Below, piece after piece: positions 35,855-46,223 of a DNA stretch of 64,000 bases (within the stretch, counting starts at the first letter, position 1; each line of letters begins with the position of its first letter). A program made the position numbers and the translations under genes. The notes below the pieces were generated by a model. That model was not told the origin of the DNA and did not search any database. It saw nothing but the letters and a program-made list of their open reading frames with translations. Source of the DNA: Ceratothoa steindachneri (Eukaryota > Arthropoda > Malacostraca > Isopoda > Cymothoidae); assembly GCA_963969495.1 (NCBI GenBank), contig OZ018324.1:159925758-159989757 (forward strand), read 5' to 3'.

Positions 35855-36435
35855 TCTTAAGGATCATCAGTACTCTTTTAAAGGGACTCACATTCGATTC
35901 GCTTGCCTAAGTATCCGCAGTGCTATTTAACGGGACTCACTTTCTTAAAGATCCTCTGGACTCTTTAACAAGACTCACTTTCGCTTCACTTTCGTAAGGA
36001 TCCCCAGTGCTCTTTAACGAGACTGACTTTCGCTTCGCTTTTGTAAGGATCGTCAGTGCTCTTTAACGGTAGTCAATTTCGCTTCACTTTCTTAAGGATT
36101 CTCATGTTTGTTGGGCGGGACTGCAAATCTGTACACTTTCCTAATGATCCTCAGGGTTCTTAAATGGGACTTAATTTCTATTCAGTTTCCAAAGGATCAT
36201 TAGTGCTCTTTAATAGAAGTCCACTTCTCTTCGCTTTCTTAAAGATTCGCTAGGCTATTTAAGGGGATTCGATTTCTGTACATTTTTCTAATGATCCTCA
36301 AGGTCCTTTAACAAAACTCACTTTCGTTTCGCTTTACTAAGGATCCTTAGTGCCATTTAATGTGACTCACTTTTGCTTCGATTCCTAATGATCACCAGTG
36401 GTCTTTAACGGGATTTAATTTCTATTCGCTCTCCA
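35855..36435. repeat. Minisatellite, about 49-bp unit
   Basis: Around twelve diverged units with the core GACTCACTTTCGCTTCGCTT, TAAGGATCNTCAGTGCTCTT, TAACGG. Unit junctions are visible as TAAGGATC or TAATGATC roughly every 48-50 bp. No open frame persists, so it is non-coding. Confidence 0.85.
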
Positions 36436-36515
36436 AAAGGGTAAATTTTGGTATTTCACAGTTGGTCAAACTTCGAAAAAGCTATATATTATTAGTTTGT
36501 TTCTTAACAAAAAAA

Positions 36516-36522
<7 letters not shown>

Positions 36523-36577
<55 letters not shown>
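36523..36577. repeat. (TA)n microsatellite
   Basis: About 55 bp, directly joined to the 3' end of the SINE-like unit at 36578 (minus strand). Confidence 0.95.
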
Positions 36578-36579
<2 letters not shown>

Positions 36580-36912
36580 TCCATTAAACCGCATTGAAAG
36601 AGAAAACGGAATAATTTTTCCTGGCAGTAATATTTTTATTACCTTTTTTCGAAAAATCCGTGCAGGGAAGAGATTCGAACCAGGCACACTGAGGCAGCGG
36701 TGCTGCCTCAGTGAGAATGATGAAGATGAGTGCAATAAACCACACTGAAAGAGAAAACGGAATAAATTTTTCTTACAGTAATATTTATTGCCTTTTTTTA
36801 AAAAAGATTCGTGCAGCGAAGCGATTCGAACCATGGGCAAAGGCAGCGAGCACCGCTTTGATCACAGCTAAAAGTATGCCGTTAGTACACTATGCTATGC
36901 GTAGCATATATG
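36578..36912 (-). mobile_element. Tandemly duplicated tRNA-derived SINE-like unit
   Basis: Two homologous units of about 145 bp lie in direct orientation (36578-36724 and 36725 onward), sharing CTGAAAGAGAAAACGGAATA and GATTCGAACCA. On the minus strand, the right unit has an A-box-like TAGCATAGTGTAC (about 36895) and a B-box GGTTCGAATC (about 36825), which are tRNA-type polymerase III promoter elements. The left unit keeps only the B-box. The unit's 3' end runs into (TA)n at 36523-36577, as in the unrelated SINE at 7 kb. Confidence 0.6.
36687..36713. repeat. Perfect 12-bp-stem hairpin
   Basis: CACTGAGGCAGC, loop GGT, GCTGCCTCAGTG. It sits where the left SINE unit should continue upstream of its B-box, so it replaces or duplicates part of the tRNA-like head. 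The right unit has only AAAGGCAGCGAGC at the matching place. Confidence 0.9.
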
Positions 36913-37013
36913 TTTTAAAAATCTTTGAATAGGCTTGCATGAATCCGCTTGGCTTTGCTGTGGTCCGTTCCTTTATACGTCAGGTCGAAAAACTAATTGC
37001 GAATATATTTCTA

Positions 37014-37016
<3 letters not shown>

Positions 37017-37092
<76 letters not shown>
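37017..37092. repeat. (TA)n microsatellite
   Basis: About 76 bp, uninterrupted. It is not clearly joined to a known element. Confidence 0.95.
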
Positions 37093-37095
<3 letters not shown>

Positions 37096-37479
37096 GTTTT
37101 CAGTTTATTACACCTTCAATTTTAAATATAGTTGTTTTATTAACAAAGCCAAACTTTCCTCAAATTTCCTTCGCATCCTCCAGTATATATAGCTAACTAA
37201 GTTGGGAAAAGACAAAATTTCGGCAAATTTGGCAGCCGTGTTTTGAAACAAACCATATCAAAATGTTTCGAGAGTAATGATTGAAATATCACAATAACGT
37301 AAAAGAATTTCACCCAATATAAATTTTTTTTTGTAAATTTCCTATGTAGTACATTTATAACTACAAATATACCTCAAATATTCCATTTCTGATCAAATAA
37401 TAACACTGGGCTACAAAATAAATCTTTGAAATCCTTTAAGTTTTTTCAAGTGAGTTAGGACAATTCTTCACTGCTGAAT

Positions 37480-38310
37480 CAAAAAATGTCATCTGTTTTC
37501 TCTTATCAGCTGAAGTTTTTGTGCTATGTCGACTTTTAAAAAATCCGATCTTATAACTAAATCCATTACACTTTTGTGACATTTTCGTTTAATTTTAGTA
37601 ATATTTCTCATCTGAAATAGGTTTTCAACATAAAAAAACATCATTATTAATTCAATTTTACATTGAATAGTGGACATTGGTATCAGTAAGCACATGTAAA
37701 TTGGATATTAGATCATCATTGTTCAGAATTCAGGGCATGAACATCTGTTTTGTCGAACTCCTAGAATGTTCAGCAGTAATCACCATCATGACTGGAATCT
37801 CAGGGAGCACTGTCAGAGAGGAATCTTTTTTCCTTCAATCTGGATGCCAACATCTCAGCAGAGGAATTTGAGAAGCTGAGATCACGACCCAAATCAATTA
37901 GCTCCTTTGAGGAAAAAAAAAAAGATGTGGAGCATCACCGTTTAAAAACACTTCTTCATTTTCGGCAACAGTGGAGTAGTCTTCGTCACTAATGTCTTTT
38001 TTGTTCTGCAAAGACATATACTGGATGCTTATCATAATGAATTACAGGATGACGTGCTGATTGAAGATTAGGATATTTAAGGTTCCTCTTGTACTTAATA
38101 TTGATTTCTTTGAAATCAATAGCGCATAAGTAGCAGTCAGTGCCATAGTTTGTCGGCTCCGTCCAAACCATGGGAATTCTAAACTTCAGACAACTCTTTT
38201 TGCCTTTGGTCTTACGACGCAGATACTGGCTGAATGTCTTGCATAGAATCTGACAACCAAGCTTTATCCTGGTCACCAAGTTTTCATGTAAACTAAGCAT
38301 GGTAATCGCT
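37480..38310 (-). pseudogene. Relic of an uncharacterised multicopy arthropod protein family
   Basis: The 103-codon minus-strand frame (37989-38300) encodes RRKTKGKKSCLKFRIPMVW, then TEPTNYGTDCYLCAID and YPNLQSARHPVIHYDKHPV. Beyond a poly-T/frameshift (about 37910) the relic continues with SKELIDLGRDLSFSNSSAEM and LASRLKEKRFL. From memory, this order (a PM(V/I)WREP..H..DCYFC segment, YPNLPSAIRPV, then a D.GLS...AE.L.SRLKE segment) occurs in large uncharacterised proteins present in many copies in insects, other arthropods and hydra. The cysteine pair DCYLC may bind metal. Function is unknown; multicopy behaviour suggests a mobile or domesticated element. The frame is broken repeatedly. Confidence 0.5.
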
Positions 38311-38319
38311 GTTTATGAA

Positions 38320-39174
38320 ACTTGTGACTGGAGTCATCATCTTATTTTTATCACTTATCAATTGTACTAGTTTTATTTGTTCTATTTTTTTAGGACTACT
38401 CAGTTGTACTGGTCGTTTTTGTTTTCATTTTTACATCACACACCATGTGTACTAATCGGATTTGTTCTCATTTTTTATCACGCATCAGTTGTACTTTTTG
38501 GATTTGTTCTCATTTTTAATCACTCATACCGGGGGCATTTTTAATGAGATAAAAAAATACACATGTTCCCGAAAGTGCTATTTAAAATTTATTTTAGGCG
38601 AGGGGGTATTCATATATTCATTTTACCCTCTACCTATTCAATTCAGTGAGTGTGCTGTTTATTGACTTCGTAATTATCTAGATTATTTCTTTCATGGGGG
38701 AATATTGAAAAAAGAGGTAAGTGGAATTCAAGTCAGTATCTTGGAAATAAAAAAAATGAAATTATATATCATTCAATCTTCTTTGACCAAATCTAATACG
38801 TTTTCTTTTCTTCGAAATTCGAATTAAATATACTATTATTCAAAACAGAAAATTCTGTTTTAATCACACATTCGGAATAATGCTAGTGATATCTAATTCT
38901 GAAGCTCTTGTTTGATTCATTACGATATAAACACATTGCCCTAAAGTTCACCAATGGAAAAAAAGGAATCTAAGACCAGGATGTAGGCATCAAAGGCCCA
39001 CTTTTCCCAAAGATCAAAGAATTCTATTCTAAAGATTCATAAATTTAGAAACATGAAGATGTTCTTATTTCCACAGCACCTATCAAAGATCTGCACTGAT
39101 AAAGGTAAGAGGTACGTAGGTACTGTGATACTATAGCACTTCCGTGTTGTTACTTTTAAAATTTATATATTTTA
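38320..39174. other. Gene-free AT-rich spacer
   Basis: T-rich, with several loose repeats of CTCATTTTTNATCAC and TTGTACT near 38345-38525. No coding region. Confidence 0.5.
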
Positions 39175-39559
39175 AATATATGTTATATATTTGATTGAAT
39201 AACTCCAAGGTTCCCTGAAACTTAAAGAAAAGCTATTCGAATGATTTAAATTATAGAATCATAGGTCGGTGCTGTGATTTTCCACAGCGCTTACTTAAGA
39301 GATAACATTGAATAAAATAATAATAATAATAAAAATAAGCCCTGATAATTTAATTTACTTCCACATGCAGCTATTTTCTCTAACATTTAAGCATTTCCCA
39401 TATAATTCCCAATTCACAAACCTCTATGCCTGCCAACCCTCTCTGCAAACCTTTTCTTCGCCACCTCCAAACTTCTTTTGTATGACGACCTGATATTTGC
39501 ATAAGAACATCCTTCATTCCTCGCCTATCTACCCTCGACCCCTGCAATTGCATTCGTCT
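39175..39559. repeat. Dispersed repeat, copy 1 (about 385 bp)
   Basis: Direct-orientation homologue of 48402-48778. Shared landmarks: TTGATTGAATAACTCCAAG, GGTGCTGTGATTTTCCACAG, GCAACTATTTTC or GCAGCTATTTTC, CCTCTATGCCTGCCAACCCT and ATTTGCATAAGAACATCCTT. No protein motif. The non-coding homology suggests a non-autonomous element or a LINE 3' region, of unknown family. Confidence 0.85.
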
Positions 39560-41018
39560 GTTGCCAAAGAACTGCGCCGGAGTTCATTCGTGTATTAATT
39601 ACATCCCTCGCGTCCTCTATCATAAGCGCAGGCCCTGAGAGGTATTCTCGCTTCATCGGCGACACTGCGCGATTTTCAAATAAAACATCGCCGCCTGGCA
39701 AAGATCAACGAGGAAGGTTTCCCAACAACCAAACGGGGCCAGCAACGAGCCTCAACATTTCGGTCCATTTTTAAAACGAGACTTTTTGAGATTAAACGGA
39801 GCGGGTGGCTCGTCGCAAACGCTCTCCTCGCCCTAACGCTCACTTCGACAAGAGTTCGACTAAGCAAATAACGGTCCGTTCAGAGAGAACTCCCGCCGCC
39901 ACTTGAGGCAAATGAGACATGGCCTCGTTTTTGTGTCCGAAGAGACGTTGTTTGCACAGCGAAATCAGCTTCCAAACAGACAGGAACAGACAACGGGTCT
40001 AGGACGAAGAGCCGTATCGGAACAGCACCACAGCGGCTGTGGCGAAATGAGAAAAACTGCTCGAACCAATCGCTAAACGATCATACATGTATTCTTTCAT
40101 ACTTGCTCCCAATTTTCAAGCTTGTATACATGCATATGCTAGTGTAGGTGTATATATGAGATTTGTGTTTAACACCTCCAATAATGAAGAATACTTAATT
40201 ACAAAGATTTAATTGTGGAAAAATAATGAAGCCAATGTACATTCTTCCGAATGTAGCTTTTTTAATACTTTGGATTTGATGCAACCAAGAGAAAAGCTAT
40301 AGGAATGCAATCCACAAAGCCTAAGCATCACATTAACAAATTATAAAAAATCCACAATTACTTATTTAATTAACAGTAAAACGGTTCTTAAAAGCATTAA
40401 TTAGCGATAAAATCGCAATTTGGAAATTTTCAGAGATCTTTTATTGGATAACTTCCTTTTAAATAATTTAAGTTATTTTATTTTAAATATTACGCTTTGA
40501 TTTTTAGTTGCAAGTTTTTAATTTGATTGTTTGATTTACCAAAAATGACCCAAATGGTCATAGTCTTCTACAAAACGTTTAGAATTAGGTCTGTTTTTAA
40601 AAAATATACATTTATTATTATTTTTGCAGATGCTTTTTATGACCTTTTATATTATATTCACTCAGGTTCTTTAAGTTCATCGTCAATTTAGTTTTCTTTA
40701 AGAGTGATTGATGAATACTATTAAATATATAGGTTTAAATAATAAATTATCATTTATTATTGATTTTTATACTCAGTAATTAACAAGTTAGTACATCTCC
40801 CTTATAAAAGTCTCCTTAGATAATTTTTCGTAAAATCTCTTAAAACAAATATGAAAAATAGCTTGGGGTTACACGTAAGGCGCAAGACGATACTATCGGG
40901 TATAACATAAATTGCAACGGCAATTGATATTTAGGGCATTTATCATTCACGGCCTTTTCTAAAGGCATAAGAAATATCAGGGTTAAGGAAAATCAGTCGT
41001 CGCCAACCTAGGCGATAT
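39560..41018. other. GC-richer island then AT-rich spacer
   Basis: 39600-40050 is noticeably richer in G+C than its surroundings, with a minus-strand frame (39676-39867) of no recognised family. 40080-41018 is AT-rich and featureless. A host regulatory or exonic sequence in the island cannot be excluded. Confidence 0.4.
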
Positions 41019-41620
41019 AAGAACATAAGAACATAAGAACATAAGAAAAGAAGGAGACTGCAAAAGACCATTCATGGCCTACACTTGGCAGCTCCTGTTC
41101 CATTCAACACACAAAAGATTTCTTACCAGAGAAAAGTCATCAACATTGTCACCCTTTACAGGAGTTCGTCAGATCTAATCTACAATATACATAAAATGCA
41201 TCCAGAGGATTATGTCCATTCATGCAACCGCAAAATATAATCTTCCCACTCCTTAGAAAAATATATACATATGTACATAAAAAAAAGTCAGTCCCATCTA
41301 GCAGCTTCATCCATATATTTATCTAATCTATTCTTAAAACTACCCAGAGAGGAGGCTTCTATCACATGCCTAGTGAGCCTATTCCATTCATCTACCACAC
41401 GATTTGTAAACCAATTCCTCCCAATCTCCTTCCTAAACCTATACTTATCAAGCTTAAATCCATTGCTACGTGTCCTGTCATGTTCACTAAGTATAAGAAC
41501 CTTACCCAGATCCCCTTTATTATATCCTTTTACCCATTTGAAGACTTCAATCAATTCCCCTCTGACTCTTCTCCTTTCCAATGTATTTCCCACTATTGGG
41601 CGATTTGAGATTCTGGGTTA
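41019..41620 (-). pseudogene. CR1-like LINE, 5'-truncated, with octamer 3' tail
   Basis: The minus-strand frame 41291-41593 is the conserved C-terminus of a CR1-type ORF2. LERRRVRGELIEVFKWVKGY starts the block, RSNGFKLDKYRFRKEIGR follows, and NWFTNRVVDEWNRL then SSLGSFKNRLDKYMDE end it, with the stop at 41288-41290. The short 3' untranslated region contains ATCCTCTGGATGCATTTTAT (compare the 61.6-kb copy). The element ends in 3.4 copies of an 8-bp repeat, (AAGAACAT)n on the plus strand, at 41019-41046. A terminal octamer microsatellite is a hallmark of CR1-type elements. The C-terminal frame is intact, so the insertion is younger than the 61.6-kb copy. The catalytic RT domain is missing. Confidence 0.85.
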
Positions 41621-42352
41621 GTCGTCGTAAGAAATTTTAGAAAATTGTTTAAATTTTAACAAATTTATAATTTTGTAAATTAAAGCGAAATTGTTGAAAT
41701 TTACTAAATAAATTAAATTCAGTATAAGAGATTTTAATAGGCCTACAACATATTTTTTCCATACTTCATTTTTAATGATTGTTAGGTTTTTAAATTGAGT
41801 TGGGGGGATGATTAATTTCATTCTCGCAAAAATTAAAAACTGAGGATGGTTATAGAAGGACAAAGGTTGAGAGGCACTGACGTAGTTAAATTGCAAGCCT
41901 CATTCAAAAATTAACCGAATTTGATGTCTTTTCTGATGCTGATCGAGAATAGGTGAATGTTCTAGGTGTGATGAAGGACATTGACAAGATATGATTATTA
42001 AAAATTAAAACATTTTATCAATCTTAATCTCTTGTTTATTTTTATTGTGATATATGCAACGAAACTCACGATGAAACGAATATTCTGATTACTTTCAAAC
42101 TCAACTTGAAGTTTTTTGTCAAGGAGTGATAATGAATTTGGAAAAGAGTTCGAAAGTACTCAGAACATTCATTTCCAATATATGTACACCCTTGGTCAAA
42201 ATTATATTATCCATATAATTTAACTAAGCAAAATTTCCGGATAGTTCATAAAATTTGTTTAGTTTGAGAATGACCATGTTTTTATTTTAATTATTTAAAT
42301 CTTTGAAGAGAATGAAATTTTTTGAAATAAATATGATTGCTCTATGTAAAGG
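41621..42352. other. Gene-free AT-rich spacer
   Basis: AT-rich, no motif. The minus-strand frame 41618-41896 is a low-complexity Asn/Ile/Phe/Leu-rich reading. Confidence 0.5.
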
Positions 42353-43060
42353 AATTTCTGTCCTTCGCCAATGTTATTTTCTAACTAATTTCATGCTCAA
42401 CAATAGAAAATAGCCAATATTTGTGGATTGTATGATAAATATTTACTAGGATAAGCAAAGTTTTGTTTTTCATTTATTGTAGGGGGTAAACAAAAATTAC
42501 AGTTAAATGTATACAATTTTATTGAAACTTCCACAATAAATATATAAAAAAACTGTAAAAAGCTAGAAGTGAACAGTTTTCCTCGATTTTCATTAGTAAT
42601 ATTAATAACTTTCCCATACAAGCCCCCAAATGTATAAAATACTGCTATATGTATGAGGTATTTTAGCCAAAATACCTTCATATAACCCATCATATTTGTT
42701 GATTAATATGATATTTCGTGGTCTGACAACCTATTGTAACACAATTTTTATTCTTTGGCCACTAAGTGTTATTATCCAACTCATTTTATGGCAAATCAAT
42801 AGAAAATACAGCCATTATTTGATTTGAACTTTGCTTTTATGGCTCTTATAATGAAATATTTACTAAAAATAGGCAATTTCCTGTGTTTTCTTCAGCCATT
42901 GTAGTGCTAAACGCAAAAAAACGAAGAATTTAATTTATACAATTTTATTGAAACTTCCACAATAAATATATAAAAATAATTGAAAGTGAACAGATTTCCT
43001 CAATTTTTGTTTGTAATGTAAATCACTTTCTCATAAAGCCTCCAAATGTAGTCTTCAACC
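42353..43060. repeat. Tandem duplication, about 395-bp unit
   Basis: Two diverged adjacent copies (about 42353-42747 and 42748-43060). Shared landmarks are CAATAGAAAATA near the start, TATACAATTTTATTGAAACT and TCCACAATAAATATATAAAA in the middle, AAGTGAACAG, and AGCC(CC)TCCAAATGTA-like sequence at the end. The copies are non-coding and well diverged, so the event is old. Confidence 0.8.
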
Positions 43061-43475
43061 ATGTTTTCTTTGTACATATACTCCTAGTGAGTAATTTGTC
43101 ATTTATATCATTCGAAAGAGAATTCCAATGTTTTGTTTTTTTTAAAATAAGATTTACAATTTTCTACCATACTTTGAAAAAAGTTAAAGCCTACTGACTT
43201 TTTTTTATATTCTCAATATTTTTCGGAATTTAATAATACCCTCCTAGCATTATTTTTCAAATGGGTAAATTTAGAAATTCAGTGCCCCAACCTAAAAAAG
43301 CAGAGTGTTAGGATCAAAATAGACTCCTTTCATTTACTTTAATTACGACCAACTTCAAAATAAGAGTTTTAATCCCGAAACAAAGAAAAATAAAATTTTG
43401 TTACATAGTGAATTATTGAACGTTTTGGAATTTTTTAAAACAATAAGAATTGCAAATGCTGAAGTTCAGAAACAA

Positions 43476-44626
43476 AGTCTGCTGACCAAAAGTCGCGTGC
43501 TCTTACTTATCTGATTTATGATATTACGACTTTCAAAACTTTCAATAATTCCCGGACTAACCATAGGAAGTCCTTGGTAAGTATATCATTCGAAAGAAAA
43601 TGTAAAAAAAATAAGGGTTTCAAATTTTGTTAGAATTGACCGAATAGTTACGATGTTATTGCCAAATAATTCCCCGGCTAACCTTGGGTGGACTTTGGCA
43701 ATTGCATCATTAGGAAGAGAATGGAAAACAACATGAGGGTTTCAAATTTTGTTAGATTGCCGTAATAGTTACAATTACCTTCAAAACCGGGACCAACCGA
43801 AAAACATAGTGACATATAGAGTCACCCGTGACTAGACTCGCACGTGACTAAACAAGGTATGCTAACCAAAAGTCGCGTGCTCTCACTTATTCTGATTTAT
43901 GAGCTTACGACCTACAAAACTTTCAATAATTCTCGGACTAACCTTGGAAAGACCTTGGCAATTATATCATTCGAAAGAGAAGGTAAAAGAAAATAAGAGG
44001 TTCAAATTTCGTTAGAATCGGCCAAATAGTTATGATGTTATTGTTAAAACAAATTAATTCCCGGGCAAACCTTGAGAGGACTTTGACTATTATATCAATC
44101 GAAAGAGAATGTAAAAAAAAACATAAACGTTTCAAATTTCGTTAGAATCGACATAATAGTTATGATGTTATTGCCAAATAATTCCCCGATTAATCTTGTG
44201 AGGACCTTGACAATTTTATCGTTCGAAAGAGAATGTAAAACAACATAAGAGTTTTAAATTTCATTAGAATCAACCGATTAGTGATGATGTTTTTGCAAAA
44301 TAATTCCCCGGCTAACCTTGGGAGGACTTTGTCAATTATAGAATTCGAAAGAGAATGTAAAACAACATAAGGGTTTCAAATTTCGTTAGAATTGCCGTAA
44401 TAGTTAGGATTTTATTGCCAAAACAAAATAATTCCCGGCTAACCTTGGGAGGACCTTGGCATTATATCAATCAAAAGAAAATGTAAAACATCATGAGAGT
44501 TTCAAATTTAGTTAGAATCGGACGAATAGTTACAATGTTATTACCAAAAGAAAACTAAAGCAAAACGGGGACCGACCAACATAGTAAGATACAAAGTCGC
44601 CCGTGACTAGACTCGCACGCGGCTAA
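43476..44626. repeat. Higher-order tandem repeat of about 120-bp units
   Basis: Seven copies of a roughly 121-126-bp unit can be followed by the phrase CAAATTTCGTTAGAATCG or variants, near 43621, 43741, 44000, 44131, 44254, 44378 and 44504. They are grouped into two blocks. Each block opens with AAAAGTCGCGTGCTCT (43488 and 43868) and closes with a tail containing GTGACTAGACTCGCACG (about 43832 and 44603). The first block has two units, the second five. No long open frame; satellite-like. Confidence 0.85.
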
Positions 44627-45063
44627 AAATAGAAAATTGATTAAAATTAAGGCATGTCTGTTTTTTGTTTTTTTATATTCGAAGGTCTTATCGAACTTTA
44701 TTTTAAAATAAATTTTCTATTTTAACCTTTAGACAGAATAAATAGCTAAATTATTAAAGCAAATTTAGATCGAAAAATACCAGATCTGTGGAATCTGTTT
44801 TCTATATTCCAAAAGAATTCTGATAAAAATAATTTCTTGCCTCTAGCTACTTGAAACCTTTTAACTTTTTAGACCAAAAGCCCTTTGCCAGAGCTGGATA
44901 AGCCGTGTCCACATACCAAAGGTGTGAACCACGCTAAGAGCTTTTGAATGAAAGAACCCCATCTAGCCATATTTTGAAGAAAACTAAGGATGATTATACA
45001 CCTTAAGCATATCTTACGTATATATTTAACAGAAAACCATAATTATAATACACGATTGATGTA
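44627..45063. other. Gene-free AT-rich spacer
   Basis: I see no gene or repeat here. Confidence 0.5.
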
Positions 45064-46086
45064 CAGGAAGAATTATTTGCCCACATGAGTGCCATTTCAA
45101 CGGATGACTTCAAAAACTCTATCATACATGGAATCTGTCATTTTTTCAATAGTGGCAGGTTGGACTGCCTCTGTTGCAGCTTTGATGGTCGCCCATAACA
45201 CTTATTTAAGACTACAATTGACATTTATCGACAAAAACATTTTGTTTAATGACGCAACACAAATTTTCTATTGGGTTGAGATCAGGAGAGGCTGGCAGCC
45301 ACACTACTACCTTGTATGCCGTAAGAGCCTAAGAACGCTTGGGTGGCCCTGACAGACTGGATGGACCGTTGTCATGCATGAAAACTGGAATAAGTCACAA
45401 CGGTATATCTTCTAGCCAAGGATCCGAGACCTATTTCAAGAGATTGCGTCAGGCGGCTGTGGTCCCTTTAACCCAATCAGGCACCTTGGCTGGGTCTGTG
45501 GCCAATTATACCTGCCCATAACATGATTCCTCCTACGTCGCAAACGTATGTGACACTCATCTCACAAATAGACTCAACCATTTCGTCAACCTTCAGGTCC
45601 GTCCAGGGTTGCCCCTGTCTCGACATTGAAGATAAGGCAACTCATGTCGAACGCAATGTATTTCAGGGTCCGTTGAAGCCTCGAAGTCTTTTGACAGTGT
45701 GTTAAAGGAGGCATTTTCAGGGGAAGTGGCACGTAAGCCATGATGCCAAGGGTAGATTCCTGATGGGGACGAGCAGCGTCGGTGAAATTGACTGCTAGTT
45801 TGTAAGAGTATTGCAATTGGCTGGCGGCCAATATTCCTCAATCCCTAACTGTCCCAGTCATGGAGGTCTCACAATCGGATCGCTTCTTCCTTAGCGAAAG
45901 GTCATCCGAGAAATCGCCTAACCGTGTCCACATGGCGAACTAACCTCTCCGCAATAACATGAACAGAGGTGCCTTGAGCACTCTTCTTGATTAAAGACCT
46001 CTTGTCATTGAGGACTCTGCGTTACCCCATTGTTTGTAAAGAGGATAGATGTTATTAGCGTAGTGGGCAAAAAAACTACGAATCTG
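45064..46086 (-). mobile_element. Tc1-like element with broken transposase
   Basis: A 1.02-kb minus-strand element. Imperfect terminal repeats are CAGGAAGAATTATTTGCCCAC (left, 45064) and, on the minus strand at 46086, CAGATTCGTAGTTTTTTTGC then CCAC; TTTGCCCAC is common to both. The transposase C-terminus is well preserved. FMHDNGPSS (45380) is the second catalytic Asp block. VVWLPASPDLNPIENLCCVI (about 45300) holds the third Asp, an Asn in Tc1 numbering being absent. The end reads EKMTDSMYDRVFEVIR with the stop at 45097-45099. The N-terminal half (45.6-46.0 kb) is readable only in fragments. The length suits a complete Tc1 element with small deletions. Inactive. Confidence 0.75.
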
Positions 46087-46223
46087 AAATAAAATTTGAA
46101 ACACGTAATGCAAGATAATTAAAACAACATAAGTGTTGCCATAGTACGCAGACAAGCTTGTAAAAGCTTCAGTAAATTTGATTTACCAAGCTATTGGCGT
46201 GGTTAAGCGTGTAAGAACTTCCG

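Noticed and set aside
35855..36435. Possible CRISPR-like or coding repeat (49-bp periodicity)
   Set aside because: Period is not a multiple of three, stops occur in all frames, and there is no repeat-spacer alternation.
39600..40050. Host gene or promoter island
   Set aside because: Higher G+C alone; no recognisable protein, splice structure or core promoter could be shown.
43476..44626. Possible CRISPR-like array because of regular repeats
   Set aside because: Units are contiguous 120-bp tandem repeats without unique spacers, in a eukaryotic context.
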